A stretch of DNA of 64,000 nucleotides from contig VWPU01011622.1 of NCBI GenBank assembly GCA_013398955.1, positions 24,468 through 88,467 on the forward strand, in the 5' to 3' direction. Below the pieces are notes generated by a model. That model saw only the letters and a program-made list of their open reading frames with translations, was not told the origin of the DNA and ran no database searches. Numbering within the stretch: position 1 is the first letter of the stretch; each line of letters opens with the position of its first letter. The translations under genes and the position numbers were made by a program. Source of the DNA: Callaeas wilsoni. Taxonomy: Eukaryota > Chordata > Aves > Passeriformes > Callaeidae. Positions 12,404 through 23,400 of this stretch are shown here, piece after piece.

Positions 12404-12490
12404 AAGAATTGTAGAATATCCTAAGTTGGAAGGGACCCACAAGGATCAGCAAAGTCTGACTTCTGGCCCTGCACAGAATCACCCCAAGTT
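12404..12490 (-). mobile_element. CR1 LINE 3'-end fragment
   Basis: It contains GTAGAATATCCTAAGTTGGAAGGGACCCACAAGGATCA followed by CTTCTGGCCCTGCACAGAATCACCCC. This variant CR1 3' end is common in birds. Orientation is minus. It lies about 130 bp from the previous CR1 fragment but belongs to a different CR1 subtype, so it is a separate insertion. Confidence 0.85.
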
Positions 12491-15165
12491 GCCATGTTTT
12501 TCTGCTTTTTTGTGGTCTTTAGTTATTAGGAAGCCCATGCATTAGACTTCTTCCCCAAATGCTCAGTGAAACAGCAATATTTACATCCCCTGGAGTTCTC
12601 TTTTCCCGAGAAAAGCAGGAGTGAAAACTCCTATTGTCATCCCCTCTGCTGGCCACAGCTTTCTCCTTTTGCAATATGAGCTGCTGTCTACCACCAAATA
12701 GGATAATATTTAATCCGAGGGACATCGTATGGTTTCCCAAAGTGCTGTAGCATAATTGGAAAAAGAAGGACGAGGCCGGGATCCCAGTGAGACAACTCAG
12801 CCGAAATGTAAACCGAACACGTTGCAAAGCACGCCGAGAGCTGCTCGTGCTCCGCAGCACTATTTATGATCCTTAACTGGTCCAGAAAAGCTGACAGGAT
12901 AAAAGAGGAGCCTGTCTCTGCTCCTTTGCAATTAGGCACTCGTCTCCCAAGCATCTGTTTTCCAGGGGAGATCACCGCTGGCGATTGTGCGCCTCGTGTT
13001 TCCCTCCGAGGGATGCTGGAGCCAGCCTGGAGAGGAGGGCTGGGAAAGGGCTGCTAACACGATAAAAGAAATGAAGCCCGTGTGTTCGGAGGGGAGATGA
13101 GGAAAGCCTGGCTTAATTAAATTAGCAGAATGAAAGCTGAGGAAGATAGCTGCCTATAAATACACTGGCGGAAGATGGGGAGGGCAGAGCAGCGCTGAAG
13201 GAGAACTATTTATGCCCGAGGATAGTGTTGGCACAAGAACAAATGTACGCAAACTGGCCCAGAATAAATTCAGCCTGGAAATTGGAAGATCGTTTGTGAC
13301 AATTAGAGAGCAATCGGACTGCGGACCAGTCTTCCTGTGGGAATAGAGGGGGATAAAACCCTTCCTGCTTTTAGCAGGAGCCTGCAGGAGGGCTGGGTCC
13401 GATGACCCAGGGATGCCGTGCAGCCCAACACTCATTCTTTTTTCCTTATTTTCCTATGGCTTCTGCCTCAGCCTCCTATTTATGCCAATTCTCATCACGT
13501 CCCACCCTCCTTCCTGTCGCCTGATACGGATCTCTGTTGCTGGCTTTGCTCCCTTCTGATGCAGGTGGCTTTCTCCTAGCAGTAATAACTTCCCCACATG
13601 GTCAGGAGCCTGCAGCATTCTTTGTGCTTTTTGATTTTTTTTTTTTTAAAAATCTCTGTGCCCAATTCCTCTTTGTCCGTTTGTCCTTCTTGCATGGAGG
13701 GGTCCAGACGGGGGGACAGTTGGTGTCTTCCAACCAAGGTGTCTCTGCCAAGCCCCACACAGGTAAGAGACTCCCTGGAGGGGACTCTGATATTTCCTGT
13801 TTGGGTTAAATAGGCACAAAATGGTAATCAGAGCCTATTTCCAGCCCTTGCATAACATGGCCCTGAAAATAACTTGTCCCAGTGATGGAGAAGGGCTTTG
13901 GGAAAATCTGGAGTGTCAGGATCCATGGATGCTGAGCAGCCTCGGGATGCTGACAGCAGTAGTTTGCAGTCTAAGCTCTGGGAGGTATCCCATTTGGACA
14001 GCTCTTTCTAGGACTGGGAAATGAGAGATGCTTTGGAATAACTTCATTGGCTTTTTGAGTGCCTTCTCTGAGGTTGCCCTCAACCTGTTGTGGAAGGGAT
14101 GGGGCAGGGAGGCCGCTGAGCTCTCCTTGTCTGCAGGGATGTTTCCAGGAGGGCATCAGTGATGCTCTTGGCTCGTGAGATTGGATGTTTATGTTTGGTT
14201 CAGGCACAGCAATAGTTTGATATTTAGGTTGACTTTTTGCTAAAAGTATGGGCAGTGGATGGGTGCAAGTGGGTGTGAGGAAGAAAAGGGATTTCTGTGC
14301 TTGTAGGTTGTACCCATTCCACTAAACTGGAGCTTTTCTTCATTTATTACCATAATGAAGCCCTGTGAAACTTCCCAAAAGGCTGGAGGCCTTGCAAGGA
14401 GAAGCACAAGACCAATTTCCTCCTGCAACCGAATCATAATGTTGAATCCCAAGTGTGCCGGAGAAAAAAGAGAAAAATTAGGAATCTTTGTCGGGTATTA
14501 TGTCAGCTTTCTGGATTATCAAAGGAAATCTTTTCAGCCAGGTAGTTGAAATACTGGGTTTTCGGGGGAATTAAATGCCAGCCTGTGTGCTTTGGGTGCC
14601 TAATTCCTCTAAGGCCTTTAAAAACTCCTGTCTTCATTCTCGTTCCCCGAGAGTCACAGCTTAACCAGCCCGAGCTGCGTGCGTGCTCCATCGATACCCA
14701 GACAATTCCTCTTGGTGAAGGAGCAGAGTTGGTGCTAATGCTGCCGTTCTGCACGCACACAGCTCTGCCAAAGGACTGGCAAGTGCATCTGTGCGAACTT
14801 TCCTCTGCCTGCAGTTAATTGCAATTATATATTTAGTTATCAGGATAAATCAGGAAGTTGGGGAGGGAGGGAGGTGGGAAATAAACCCCCTTCGCTGTGA
14901 TGCTTCACCTCATTTCCTCACTTACTGCTTCCCAGCTCAAGCACTTGTGTTTCTAATCCCTTTAATGCCCATTTTTTGCAAAACCCTGTCCTTGTTGCGG
15001 GTTTAAGATCCATTCTTATAAATTCTTTTTTTTTTCCGTAAAGCAAAATAGAAGAGAAGTCAGATCAGAACGCATTAAAATAATAATCCTAAGCAATGCA
15101 ACCAACCCAACTAACTTGGTAAAGCAACAAGTTTGCACACATCGAGGTTTTTTATTCTCTTAATG
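12491..15165. other. Unique noncoding DNA, partly AT-rich
   Basis: No gene is recognised. The part at about 12690-13330 is nonrepetitive, with TTAATTAAATTAGC and a TATAAATA motif near 13155, and resembles regulatory DNA; there is no evidence of a start site. A T-rich tract lies at about 13629-13640. A donor-like ACACAG|GTAAGA near 13762 has a pyrimidine-rich upstream region but gives no recognisable peptide. Confidence 0.5.
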
Positions 15166-15591
15166 CTGTGTCGAAGCAGGGTCCTCCACTGAGAATGGGA
15201 GCCGAGTCACGACAAACACCGATGCGGTTAGATAGCGTTCTCTTTTATTGCTCAAATCAAGCAGGATTATGTAGCATTTCCAACTAGTCATCCGTTGTCC
15301 ACGCACTGTAACTAACTCTATGATTGGATACTTAGGTAAAATCAAGCCTGTCTACTGTCTACTAATTGGATAACATATGGCAAACAAGTGTCCTCCCTCC
15401 TCCCAGCTCGCGCTTATCGCATCCCGTTAAACCTCCTCTTTTCCTCCCGAACACCTCAAGGACACTCTCAGCACTAAGTCATGCTAATCTCACAGCACTC
15501 AGAGCAAGCAGGCCCTGCTAAGTCTGGCTTGTTCACTGCGTTCAGACACAGACCATGTCCATTCTGCTCTAAGAATTCTTCTACACTGTGC
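15166..15591 (-). mobile_element. Solo LTR of an endogenous retrovirus (copy 2)
   Basis: The LTR body is 15172-15585 (414 bp). Its reverse complement begins TGTAGAAG and ends GCTTCG, the same boundaries as the + strand copy at 3597-4006. Flanking 6-bp repeats CTGTGT (15166-15171) and CTGTGC (15586-15591) match at 5 of 6 positions and are read as an aged target-site duplication. The AATAAA signal, in reverse, is at 15244-15249. By eye the two copies differ at about 30 positions plus small indels, so they are moderately young relatives. No internal retroviral sequence adjoins it. The pair stands in inverted orientation about 11 kb apart. Confidence 0.88.
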
Positions 15592-18500
15592 AATTGGGCT
15601 GCAGGTAAATTTGAATAAATCATTCATGGAAGGATAAAAACGGGGAATTTCTCAGCAGAGTCGTGCCTGTGCTGGGCTTTCCCTCCTTGCTGGGGAACAA
15701 CCAGGTGCTCAAACCTCCTGGGTGGGTCACCGAGGAGGGACTGTGGGGTCCCCAGCTGCCAGGAGCCAGCCCTGCAGGAGGCTCCGTTTGGATCACGGCT
15801 GCCCTGGCAGCAGCAGGGAGGGATTAGGGCTGTGTGGGACAAATCCCAGCAGTGGGGTGAGGGATGTTGTGGGCACAGCACTGGGTGGGACTGTTCGAAC
15901 TTCTCTTTGATGTTGCAAGACCTTAAAGGGGGTGAATTGGGAAGAATTTAATTTGCAGAATTCTGCCTGCTCCTTCCAGCTCCTTGCCACCCCCACAGAC
16001 CCACAGGATATGGCCCTGAGGCAGCTTTACCGTTGTTACAATTGCATTTATTCTGATCCCAACCGGGTCAAACCTTATAAGCCAAGTATGAGGCAGTTGG
16101 CTGTGTCTTGTTCTCCCCCCAGATTAAGCCCTCTGCATCATGCATCTGTAGAATGACTTCAAAGCGCTCCCTATCCCATTTTCTTCCTCAATTCCTGCCT
16201 TTGTTGGTTTGGGTTCTAAAGCAGCGAAAGGAATATTGAAATTCTCATGCCTTCTCTTTATTTATTTATTGTTACCTTGGCTCTGCTCAGTTGGGGTGCC
16301 TCAACTTTAAGATTTTACCAGCCCAGCTCTGCTGTGCCGGACATGGGAGCGTTTTCCCTGGGTGCAGGTGGAGAGTAAATCCATAATTCTGTGGTAACTC
16401 AAACCCAGAGGCAATGCTGTGCTCAACTCCAGCTGCTCTTCTCCTCTTCCCACTGCCCCTGTCCTGCTGCATTGCTTCTGGGATGCTGTCCCAGACACTG
16501 TTTTGGGGCAAGTATGTCAGATGAGGTGGAAAACCCGCCTGAATTCCTTGCCGGAGCTGCATTCCTTCGTGCCTCTCTGGTGTATCTATCTGGTAGCATA
16601 AAGGAAAATGTCACTAATTTTCAGCCTAATCCCTACTGAAGCGTTGGGCTCCTTCTCCTGATGGCCAGCAGCAGTCTAGGAGATGCCAAGACAGCTTAGG
16701 TGTTGGCCAGGGCTGTGGGAAGTGGCGATCCTGGCTGGCGGGTTTGATTTGCCTTGCAGGTGCTGCGAAGCAGCTGCCAGTTCACCCTGGGACGTGACCT
16801 ACGGGGCTTTTTCCTGTGGTCTTTATCCCATTCCAGGGGCAATGCCCTCCTCTCCCTCTTCAGTAATAATTACAGGCTCTTGTCCATGTTCTTGGAGGAA
16901 GGCTTCTCTCCGTGCCAGTGCTGCCAGCCCAGCATCCCTCTGGGATCTGGGGATATCTCTGGGATACATGGGGATAGAGCTGGCAGCAGGGAGACCCAGG
17001 TGCTCCCCAGGTGAGAGGAAAAAGAGAGGATGAGGATGGAGGAGTGGCAGCTGGAGTTTGCCCTCAGTTTGCTGCCACCTTTATCAGCAGCTCCTTCAAA
17101 CCTGGGCTGGCATCCACCGCTGCTGGCACGGTCCCGGCAGAGGGGCCACGCTTGTCCCTCCTGCAGTCATCCCTGTGACCTGCCGCCGTGGCGTGCTTCC
17201 AGGAGAGTCATCAGGTACTAAAAATAACTGGGGAATAGCTGATGGTGTGGCTTCTCTCCGCCTGTTAGAGGAATTAGCCAGGAGGCCGATCCAGCCAGGA
17301 CTGCGGTCGGCTGCTCCCCTGTCCTGCCGCTCTCCCGAGCAGGACGTGGAGGTCACGGCGCCTTGGCTTTGCTCCACGGCCTCCCTGCCACGCTTGCTGG
17401 GCTGTCACAGCCGCTTTTTCTCCTCTGCTGTGAATCCAGGCATCGACAGGGAGCTCAGCTCGTCCAGAGCTGCTTGTGTTCCTTGCCTCTTGCGGTGTCG
17501 AATCTTCGGCACAGCTTTGCTCGAGTCTCCAGATGAGTAGAGGTTATGGGTGTAACTTCACATCAGAGGGAACAAACTCTTCCAGCTCTGTCTCACCCTC
17601 GAGTGGGAGTGAGGAGCTGGTGTTCGGCGTCTTCAATGCAAAGCACAGCCCTCTGATGCTGGATGCCAACAGCCTTAACTTTCTCCTACAGGAAAAAACC
17701 AGAATTCTGGAGTGGGAAGTCCAAGAGATCGCTGCGTGTGCTGCAATGGTTCTCTGTCCATCACACGACCAGAGAACTGGGCTTGCAAATTGCTTTGCTG
17801 CATTTCTCCCTTCCCAGCTTTTTGTTGCTTGTTACCATTCAGGACTTTGCTCTCTTCAGTGGCCTTTCCTGCAAGGTGGTGCAAAGCCAAGTGACACAGG
17901 TCTCCAAGAGGACGTGGACCCTGCTGATTCAGCTGGGCTTCTCTGGTGGGGACGTGTGGAGGCCACAGCTGCTTCCCAGTCATAACCACCTAAAACAAAG
18001 CCTTGGGTGCACCCAGTGGCAGGGACAAAAGGTCTGGGCACACTTTTGTGTTAAACAGCTGTTTTATTCTGGCCTCTGGCTGGAGGGACCTGTGCTCTGT
18101 GACCTTGTGTGTGGGTTGCAAATAGAGAGATGCCCTCCTTAGCACAGCACGTCCAGATCTTTAATCAGGGACCTCGGTGTCCATAACCTTGCTTGTAATA
18201 GCTCAATAGCTCTCTGCAATCACTGCTAACCATATTCAGCTGTGGGAGCAAATGATGGAGGAAGCATCTCCATCCCTGCTTGTGGAAAAGGGATTTTTCC
18301 TATATCCTGCCAGTTGCGTGCTCAGGGTTGCTCTGTTAGCTAGGCCCTCCTCATCCTCGTGGATGTGTGAATTCCTCTGGCTGGGAATGCTGAGTGCCCT
18401 GGCAGAGCACACCAGGTTCAAGGGCTGGTCAAATGCTGCAAATTCGACTGTGCTGAAGCTCTGCTTTTCTGCTCTGGACCTCTCCCTGCTTTTAATTCCG

Positions 18501-19437
18501 CCGTTGTATTTGCGACTCTTACCCTCTAATTATAGGTGCTATGTTTCTCAGCTTTCCTTTCTGGGAAACGTGTCTGCGTGTGTGACTGGAGCTGCGCCTC
18601 CTCCGTGCCCGCCTTCGGGAGGAAGCGGGATGCGATCCCCTCGCCTTTTCCCTCCTCTTGCAGCTGCAGCCATCGCCAAGTGTGGGGTTCACGGAGGGGA
18701 CAGCAACCGGGATTCAAGGAGAGGTTGGTGCCTACTGTCCTCTCTAACTGCAGTTGCCTCTTTTCTTATTTATAAGTGCAAGCAAACAGGTGCTAAAAGC
18801 TTTTCCCCCCTCATCCTTCTTGCGTGCACAGTCAGACTCTCTCCTGAGACGTCTCCTCGCAATGTGCTCTCTCCCCCCAAAGCTGCTTCTGCTTTTCTTG
18901 GCATTTCTGCAAGGACCTGATCTATCTGTTCATCTTCCCATCTCCCCTTCTTCATCACAGCTGGGGTTTGGGGCTTGGCAGGAATGAGTGGAGTCATCCT
19001 TGAGCTCTCTGCAGGTGAGGTGGAGGTTGGAGATTCCCATACTCACTTTGGATATTGGGTTTTTTCCATGAGATGCTATCCGGCATCTGTGTCCAGAGTC
19101 CTGCTTTAGATTTGTTAAAGCCTAATTCTTCCCAGAGTTAGTAGCTCTGAATCTCTGCTTCAGTGGTCTTGGTTCATTCCCTCATTCCAGTTGTGTGCAT
19201 GGATCCTACAGGTACCAGTCTGCCCTCAGAAGGGCACTGCTTTGGAAACACGTTTGTGTGTGATTCCTTAACATTTCTGCTCCGGAGTAACCCAGGAAGC
19301 TTCATAAATTCCTTCATGCTCTGATTCTGGCTGTTCCTGGTGCACTTTTAAGCAGGCAGCTTGTAGATGTGCTCTCTGGAAATATCTGCTTTGTGGTAAA
19401 GCAAAACCTCATCACTGGTGCTGTCACTGGAGAAAAA
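15592..19437. other. Unique noncoding DNA, GC-rich centre
   Basis: No transposon or known gene is recognised. GC content is higher around 16400-18000, and several frames of 90-220 codons stay open on overlapping strands (for example 17476-17985 and 18252-18920). They show no domain, no consistent splice sites and heavy overlap. One splice-bounded open block (16760-17010) is listed separately as a weak lead. Confidence 0.5.
16760..17010 (+). other. Weak candidate exon bounded by splice-like sites
   Basis: A 251-nt block starts after TTTGATTTGCCTTGCAG and ends at CCCCAG|GTGAGA. One frame is open throughout (83 codons, beginning VLRSSCQFTLGRD). The upstream pyrimidine tract is weak and I do not recognise the peptide. 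Such combinations are expected by chance in 64 kb of GC-rich DNA, so this is only a lead. Confidence 0.12.
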
Positions 19438-19470
19438 TGTATTCATTATTATTATTCTTATTATTATTTT
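19438..19470. repeat. (ATT)n simple repeat
   Basis: Imperfect ATT trinucleotide repeat (ATTCATTATTATTATTCTTATTATTATTTTT), a short microsatellite with two interruptions. Confidence 0.85.
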
Positions 19471-22201
19471 TAGGAAAGATGCGATCTCACCTCATGCATA
19501 AAATTAGTTTAATGGAACAGCAGGAATGGGAGGGAATATTGGCTTTCCTGTGCTTGTCTGGGGAGTGAGTGAACAATTTCTTTGCACCCTCTCAGGCCCT
19601 GGATGAATGATATGTCATTGGAGCCACAGTTTTAGCTGAGGTGTGTCCATGAAGACAGCAGGGAACCAAAAAATAGGTTTTAAAAATTACTTAAATAATG
19701 AAAAAGGAATCTGTGAGCTTCTAAACATAGTCCTCAAGCAGCCAGTGAGACTGAAAGCTGAGACTGACTTAAGGAGGGAGAAATAGGGGCAGCAAATGCA
19801 TTTATGTCTTGTGAATCCTCAAATAAAGGGGTTCCATCCCATCTTGAGTGGCGGAGGCAAGGGGCACCATGTCAGTAGGGTTGGGACACCAGGTCTTGCA
19901 CATCCCACAGTCTTCCCAAGCCTCTCCTGAGGTTATTCCTGCTGCTTTTAGCTGCCCCAATGAATACAGGCAGCAAGCAGCGTCTCGGCAGCGCCGTCAA
20001 AGTGCGCTTGTGCTTGTCTGCCCCTCAGAAACTTCTTTCACTTCACTCCCTGGGAACTGGAAAGGAGAGATGAGGATAAAAGTGCTAATGTCATCTCGGG
20101 GCATCCGAACGCCGGTGATGGCAGCGTGTGCAGGAGCCCTGGTCCCCTCCAGCAGTCCCACATGGCCTTGTCCTTTGGCTTATTTCCCCTCAGAACTCCG
20201 GCTTATCTCGGGGAGAGTTTTTTATTTCACTGAAAAGTGGACTTTAATGAATATCTCCCTCTCTCGTGGAGGCAAGAAATTTGTAAAAATTTCAAACCAG
20301 AAACTCTTCCTTCGTCGGCAGCCGGAGGATCTTCCCTCTTTGTTTGGAGGAATATCCTGGCCAAACAGCTGCTGAACGCAGGGCTTGTCACAGCCTGGCC
20401 CTGGGATTTAGGTGGGATCAAGCCTTTCACTCAAAGATGAGAAAAGGAGGAGTGCCTTTCCTGGAGGGAGAGCTCCCTTCCTGCTGAGCCCTGGTGTCTT
20501 TTCAAGCTTTGGTAAGATGGGTCCACTAGAATTAGGGGTTCTTTGAATGAGAAGGATCAAAGGATAAGTTGAGAGGGGAAGTGTGGGAAGGAGGCAGTTG
20601 CAGGCAAACTCATCTAATTTCCATCAATAGGTGTGAGTCAAGCAGGGGGTTCTGCCTGTCTCCTGATTCCTTCCTTCCCTTGCACTTTGTACGGGGTGTT
20701 TGCACTTTTTCCTCCTCCACCGCTCTCCCCTCTTGTGCTGCAGGAGATAGACACTTTTTAAAATGCGAGGTGAGGGGTTTTTTTCAGCTCATCAAATGCT
20801 CTCTGGTGGCACCAGGGCTCTGAGAAAGCCTAAAAGACTTGGAGGCTGTGTGCAGTCTCATTCCCTTCGGGTGCCAACCCCCGGCATCCCTCCTCCAACA
20901 ACTTTACTTCGTCGTGATGGCTTTCCAACATCTCCTCGCCCTCGGGCTCCTGCAGCTCCCTCAGCACCGCTCACTGCTTCTGACTCCACTCCCTGTCCTC
21001 CTTCCAAGTTGTCTTTGGGCCACCTCCACATCTACTTTACATTGCAGTGGCAGGGGACAAAATCTCCCTGATGCCTGGGAGGAAGTGAAAACACGGCCAT
21101 GAAGGAGCTTCCTGTGCTCCGTGTGTGAAAGCATCTCCCCTGCTACACAAAAAGAGATATAAAATTGCTTTTTAACCTGCTTGTCTTCCTTCTCCCCTTG
21201 GCCTTTGCTGAGATGATGGAAGCACTGATCCGGCTTGCTCTGACCCTGCTCAGCACAGCTATGGGATTTGCTGTCAGCGTGCAGGTTTGTCTCCAGAGCT
21301 CCTCTAAGCCGGGATCACAGGCCAGATTAAACTGGTAAAAAACTTACAGCTTTTTTTGGGGGGGGGAGGGTCATTCCCAGAGAGTACAGGGACTTGTTAG
21401 TGACATGGGATCTTGAGGAGAGCAGGCTTTGCTGGGAGATTTTATCTATTTTTATAGCTGGCGCAGGTGGATTTTTCTGTGATAAAAGCTGTAAACACTG
21501 CAAAAGTCAGAATGCTCCTTCCTGGCTTGCAGTAATCAGCTTCTAGCTCTGAACCACCCCAAAGTAATAGGACTTGCTGCAAGTACGACAGAGGTCAGGC
21601 TCTGCTTGTAGGTGATAAGAGTTTAGCCTTGAACCAATTCCTTCTGAAGGAGCTGGGCAAAAAGAAGGTGCTGGTGGTGCCCCTCAGGGGAGGAACTTGG
21701 AGTTAACCAGCCCCTTAATGGACAGCAGAGAATCCACCTCCTCCAACCTCTCATTTCTTGGAGACTGTTTTCCATGCTCCTGCAAAGAAAGTGGACATTG
21801 CTTTTCAATACCCTGCAATATTATCTGCCCGCTGTGGTTGTACTTGGCAGGAGCATAGTCTTTTTTGTCATCCACCCTTTAAACTGTTTTTGAGCAGGAA
21901 AACACTTCTGCCAAAGGTTGCTTAAAGAGTTCTTGTCCAAGCAGTGACAACGATGGCACTGGGGGCTCGTGCATCGATCCCAGAAGGCAAACAAACAGCC
22001 CCAGCTTAAACCCTACACCAGCTATAAACCTTACACTTTTTAATTGGGAAATTGATTTTAAATCCAAGCCTCTTGAAAAAATCTAATTATTTTCCTTAAA
22101 AAAAAAAAAAAGGAAGAAAATAGGAAGAATCTTTCTCTCTGTCATGCTCCACCAGGCAAAAGAAAGTGAGGAGGAAATAATTCTTGGCTGCATCTCTGCA
22201 G
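19471..22201. other. Unique noncoding DNA with simple tracts
   Basis: No gene is recognised. A run of 10 G with neighbouring T occurs at about 21351-21370, and a 14-A run at 22098-22111. A 175-codon open frame at 19848-20375 has no domain. CpGs are slightly enriched at about 19980-20330, where the sequence is nonrepetitive and could be regulatory. Confidence 0.5.
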
Positions 22202-22334
22202 GGCGCCCTGGTGATAACCTGGATAATACAATCTGATTTTGGCCTTGAGTCTGTTCCCTTGGATTATCGCATTTCTTCAAGGACCAAAAGCTGTGCTGGT
22301 GATTCAGACCTGGAGGAGAATGTCTTTTTTAGTG
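22202..22334 (+). other. Weak candidate exon bounded by splice-like sites
   Basis: A 133-nt block follows CTGCATCTCTGCAG and ends at TTTAGTG|GTAAGC. One frame is open throughout (44 codons, beginning GALVITWIIQSDFGLES) and has a fairly protein-like composition. The acceptor is mediocre and no flanking partner exon is identified. I do not recognise the peptide, and chance is the likelier explanation. Confidence 0.15.
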
Positions 22335-23285
22335 GTAAGCTTTCAGGTTTGGGGTTTTTTTGTTTTTCTTTTTTTTTTTTCCCCCAGCCATCAAAGGCCA
22401 GAGAGGAGGCTTTTATCATGTGGCTGCTTTATAGAGAACAAGTCGTGGGCATCCTGACCAGAGCCCAGCTCTCCTTCCTTCCTTCCCAAGGAAGACCCTG
22501 CTTGTTGGGTTAAAAGGGAGAGAAAAGTGAAGGGAAAAGAGGTGAAAGAAAAGGCCACCTTTGGAGACAGAGTGCCTGTATCACCTGCCCTGAAAGGAAC
22601 GGTGGATTTGGGGAGGAGGATGTGTGTGGGTGTAAAATCTAAGCTATGCCACACCGAGTGATGGATCCATCAGGATCCGTGCTGGATGTGAAACATGGAT
22701 GTGTAGCCATTATCCACACTTACATTTAAGTAGGGATCTGTTTGTGAGAGTGTGGGATCTGCTTTGTCCAGCAGAAGGGCTGAAATCTCAACTCTCACGT
22801 GCCCAAGTCCTTTTTGTTTTAATCTTTATGATTAGGTTTTGTGGCTCTCACTGCAAGACTGCATTCACGAGCCTTCACTTGGGAGGTGAAGCATCCCTGG
22901 CTTTTTTCTCCGTGCTTTGGAGAAAGCTGCAGCTGGTTTTCCTCCAGGGAAGTGAAGGAGGTGTGCTGCCTTGTCTCTGCATCCACTTAAGGATGCAGGA
23001 GTCCACATCCCACATCTCTCCTGTTGCAGAGGAGTTTCTTCCCCTCCCTGGTCCAGGTGAGAGGTTTCTCCTGGAAGCCTGGGTGCTGAGGGATGCTGGA
23101 GCAGAGGGATGCCAGCTGGCCTGCTTCCAGCAGTCTCCCTCCCTCCCTCCTTCCCTCCCTTCACACGCACCCGCAGCCACCTCGAAGCCGGGTTTGTTTA
23201 TAGAAACACTGTCAAGCAAAAAAGTCTTTCCAATAGCTCCGAGGAGAGGGACGTTTTCAGCTACTCACTCACCCTCAAACTGTGA
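22335..23285. other. Unique noncoding DNA
   Basis: A T-rich tract lies at about 22355-22382 and a (CCCT)n-like pyrimidine tract at about 23139-23162. A 209-codon open frame (22699-23328) overlaps minus-strand frames and has no domain. No gene is called. Confidence 0.55.
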
Positions 23286-23400
23286 AGATGCGACATATCA
23301 GCTGCATAAAATTAATTTATTTAGTTAAGGGAGGCGTTAATTAAGAGATCTCATTTATTGTGTTTCTGCAGACAGCTCTCGAGGGCCTTTTGAATTGTCA
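23286..23400. other. Candidate conserved noncoding element
   Basis: A short AT-rich block contains ATTAATTTATTTAGTTAAG and GTTAATTAAGAG, with several TTAATTA/TAATTA homeodomain-type cores beside CAGCTG. It is nonrepetitive and differs sharply from the GC-rich flanks. Enhancer function is inferred from composition only. Confidence 0.25.

Noticed and set aside
13153..13162. TATAAATA motif as a core promoter
   Set aside because: The motif alone is common in AT-rich DNA. No initiator, CpG island or downstream exon supports a start site.
4013..15165. Whether the two LTRs are the ends of one provirus
   Set aside because: They are in inverted orientation, each has its own different target duplication, and no retroviral gene-like sequence lies between them.
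17476..17985. 169-codon frame with a Ser-rich start resembling a regulatory protein
   Set aside because: No recognisable domain. The Ser run comes from TCC/AGC-rich DNA and flanking splice signals are absent.
18252..18920. 222-codon open frame on the + strand
   Set aside because: No recognisable domain or splice context. Other frames are open over the same bases, and composition is typical of translated noncoding DNA.
22098..22111. Poly-A run considered as the tail of a processed pseudogene or SINE
   Set aside because: The preceding sequence shows no gene-like or SINE-like body and no flanking duplication.
22699..23328. 209-codon open frame on the + strand
   Set aside because: It runs through a pyrimidine-rich simple tract and overlaps two minus-strand frames of 101 and 114 codons. 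No domain.
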